A DNA stretch of 64,000 nucleotides from the NCBI GenBank assembly GCA_037974335.1, contig CM075760.1:16114059-16178058 (forward strand), written 5' to 3'. Position 1 is the first letter of the stretch; every line of letters begins with the position of its first letter. The position numbers and the translations under genes were made by a program. This document shows positions 62,831 through 64,000 of this stretch, one piece after another. Origin of the DNA: Prionace glauca. Its lineage: Eukaryota > Chordata > Chondrichthyes > Carcharhiniformes > Carcharhinidae. The notes beneath the pieces are model-generated. The model was not told where the DNA came from, made no database searches, and was given only the letters and a program-made list of their open reading frames with translations.

Positions 62831-63790
62831 CAGCTCACCCTCTCCTGTGGACAGGTACGGCCCCGGGCCGGGGGAAGGGAGAGGCCACCAAGAGGCTTCT
62901 CGCTCTGGCCGGAGCCGCCAGCCAGTTGTCTGGAACAAGGGGATGCTGGTGTGCGAGGTTAACCATGGCTGCTGCACCGTCATGATCCACAACCCATTCA
63001 TCTAAGTTCCTTTGCTCAGTTGAAGAGATACCGTACATTTGAGTCTTAATTGTCAAAGCAATTTGCAAGCATCATAAATTTGAAGAATTAGTTTGGAAAG
63101 GCAATAAAAGTTAATGTGATTTGAACTGCCAAGAGTTTCTGTTTGAAATAAATTCAGACTGTACTGAAATGTGAAAGGAGTGTTTATTTGGGTTTGAAGT
63201 TAAGCTGTCCAAGGTTAGAATTGCGAAGGCCAATTTGCTCCCAAAACAGAAAGATAAGGCTGCAGTTTGGCAACAATCCAATTTCAACTTTCCAAAACAT
63301 TTGAGTTAAAATTGTTGAGATTCGGTTAACAACACATTTCACAAAGTATTTCTTTAAACTTTGATTATTGGAAATTGAAATTGGCATTTAAAAAAAAATT
63401 GACAAAAGAGATGAAATTTGAAGAAAATAACACGAGTTTTTTTTTTAAATTACGTAAATTGACACAATTACACACCAAGTTTCCTCTGCCCACTCCCAGC
63501 CTCTCTCGGTTCTACAGAAAAGTTAATCCTTTCAGCAGACAGTTGATTATCATAAATCTCCACGCAGCTTTTATTTTTCAATGTAATCTGTGTTTGGACA
63601 TATTTCCTCACTAGGATCTTGGCCAGATGGATTGTTTGTGTTTTTTTTAAACAAGTGGTGATGGTTTCCAGCTCCGAGTGAAGGCAGCAGTTTTGAGAAT
63701 TAAAACAGAGAATAAAAGACTTTACCTTTCAGAAAACCAACAAGCTACTTTTGAGATTGGAATTGATAAATACCTGACATGCTATTTCAA
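62831..63790. other. No gene recognised
   Basis: CpG-rich to about 63000, then AT-rich with poly-A and poly-T runs. No motif in the short frames. Confidence 0.4.
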
Positions 63791-63794
63791 GCAT

Positions 63795-64000
63795 TTAAAA
63801 TGGAAGGACATAGAAGCTATTGAAAGGATACAGAGGAGATTTACAAGGATGTTGCCTGGACTGGGAGGCATGCCTTATGAAGTTAGGTTGAGGAAGCTGG
63901 GACTCTTTTCCCTGGAGAGACGAAGGTTGAGAGGCGACCTGATAGAAGTTTATAAAATGTTGAGAGGAATAGATAGGGTGGATTCTCAGAGGCTATTTCC
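63795..64000 (+). mobile_element. CR1 LINE RT C-terminal part, runs off the window
   Basis: Frame W-K-D-I-E-A-I-E-R-I-Q-R-R-F-T-R-M-L-P-G-L then YEVRLRKLGLFSLERRRLRG and DLIEVYKMLRGIDRVDSQRL. Open to the edge; probably family D. Confidence 0.88.

Overview
The window is vertebrate nuclear DNA, most likely from a cartilaginous fish (an elasmobranch shark). Three things point there: many tRNA-headed SINEs of the HE1 type known from elasmobranchs, several CR1-clade LINE families whose 3' ends resemble the SINE tails, and a T-cell-receptor-like V segment with a 23-bp recombination signal. There is no bacterial, phage or CRISPR character. The species cannot be fixed from the sequence alone.

The host-gene content is a cluster of C2H2 zinc-finger (ZNF) genes, called A to H here. 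A (last exon 13095-14613, +), B (20058-21110, +, pseudogene), C (24994-25836, +), D (29954-30907, +), E (42190-43965, -, pseudogene), F (47656-48498, -), G (54031-55068, +) and H (61752-62537, -). All are tandem fingers with H-T-G-E-R/K-P-F linkers, carried by one last exon with a conserved acceptor followed by a short leader that begins with a TTAGAAG-like motif. No KRAB, SCAN or BTB domain is visible. C, D, F and G are open. A is open only in its 3' two thirds, and H is frameshifted after finger 8. B and E are pseudogenes. Introns and upstream small exons are also shared between units A and B, so the cluster grew by segmental duplication. CpG-rich promoter-like blocks with NRF-1, YY1, CRE, CCAAT and ETS-like motifs lie at about 1.7-2.1, 4.1, 6.9-7.4, 16.2-16.5, 17.3-17.7, 50.2-51.0 and 62.7-62.8 kb.

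Layout: 0-4.2 kb holds a broken TCR alpha/delta V segment, a 33-bp tandem YY1/X-box array and a CR1 copy. 4.2-15 kb is the ZNF-A unit, 15-23.2 kb the ZNF-B unit ending in a 1-kb palindrome, 24.5-31.2 kb ZNF-C and ZNF-D. 31.3-41.7 kb is dense nested CR1/SINE sequence around a short block of dead RNA and histone genes (H4, U1, tRNA-Thr, U2). 42-46 kb is ZNF-E with insertions. 47.6-55.1 kb is a divergent ZNF-F/ZNF-G pair on either side of an inverted-repeat promoter. 55.3-60 kb is CR1 and SINE sequence. 61.6-62.8 kb is ZNF-H directly beside its promoter. The right edge runs into another CR1.

The most interesting signals are: the palindromic promoter with two mirror-image first-exon donors between ZNF-F and ZNF-G; the tightly packed H4/U1/tRNA-Thr/U2 block; short retroposed fragments with perfect target duplications whose 5' ends are snap-back inverted copies of themselves; a CR1 family whose 3' UTR carries an HE1-SINE-like body; and re-initiation of ZNF reading frames at an ATG lying in an inter-finger linker downstream of a broken first finger.
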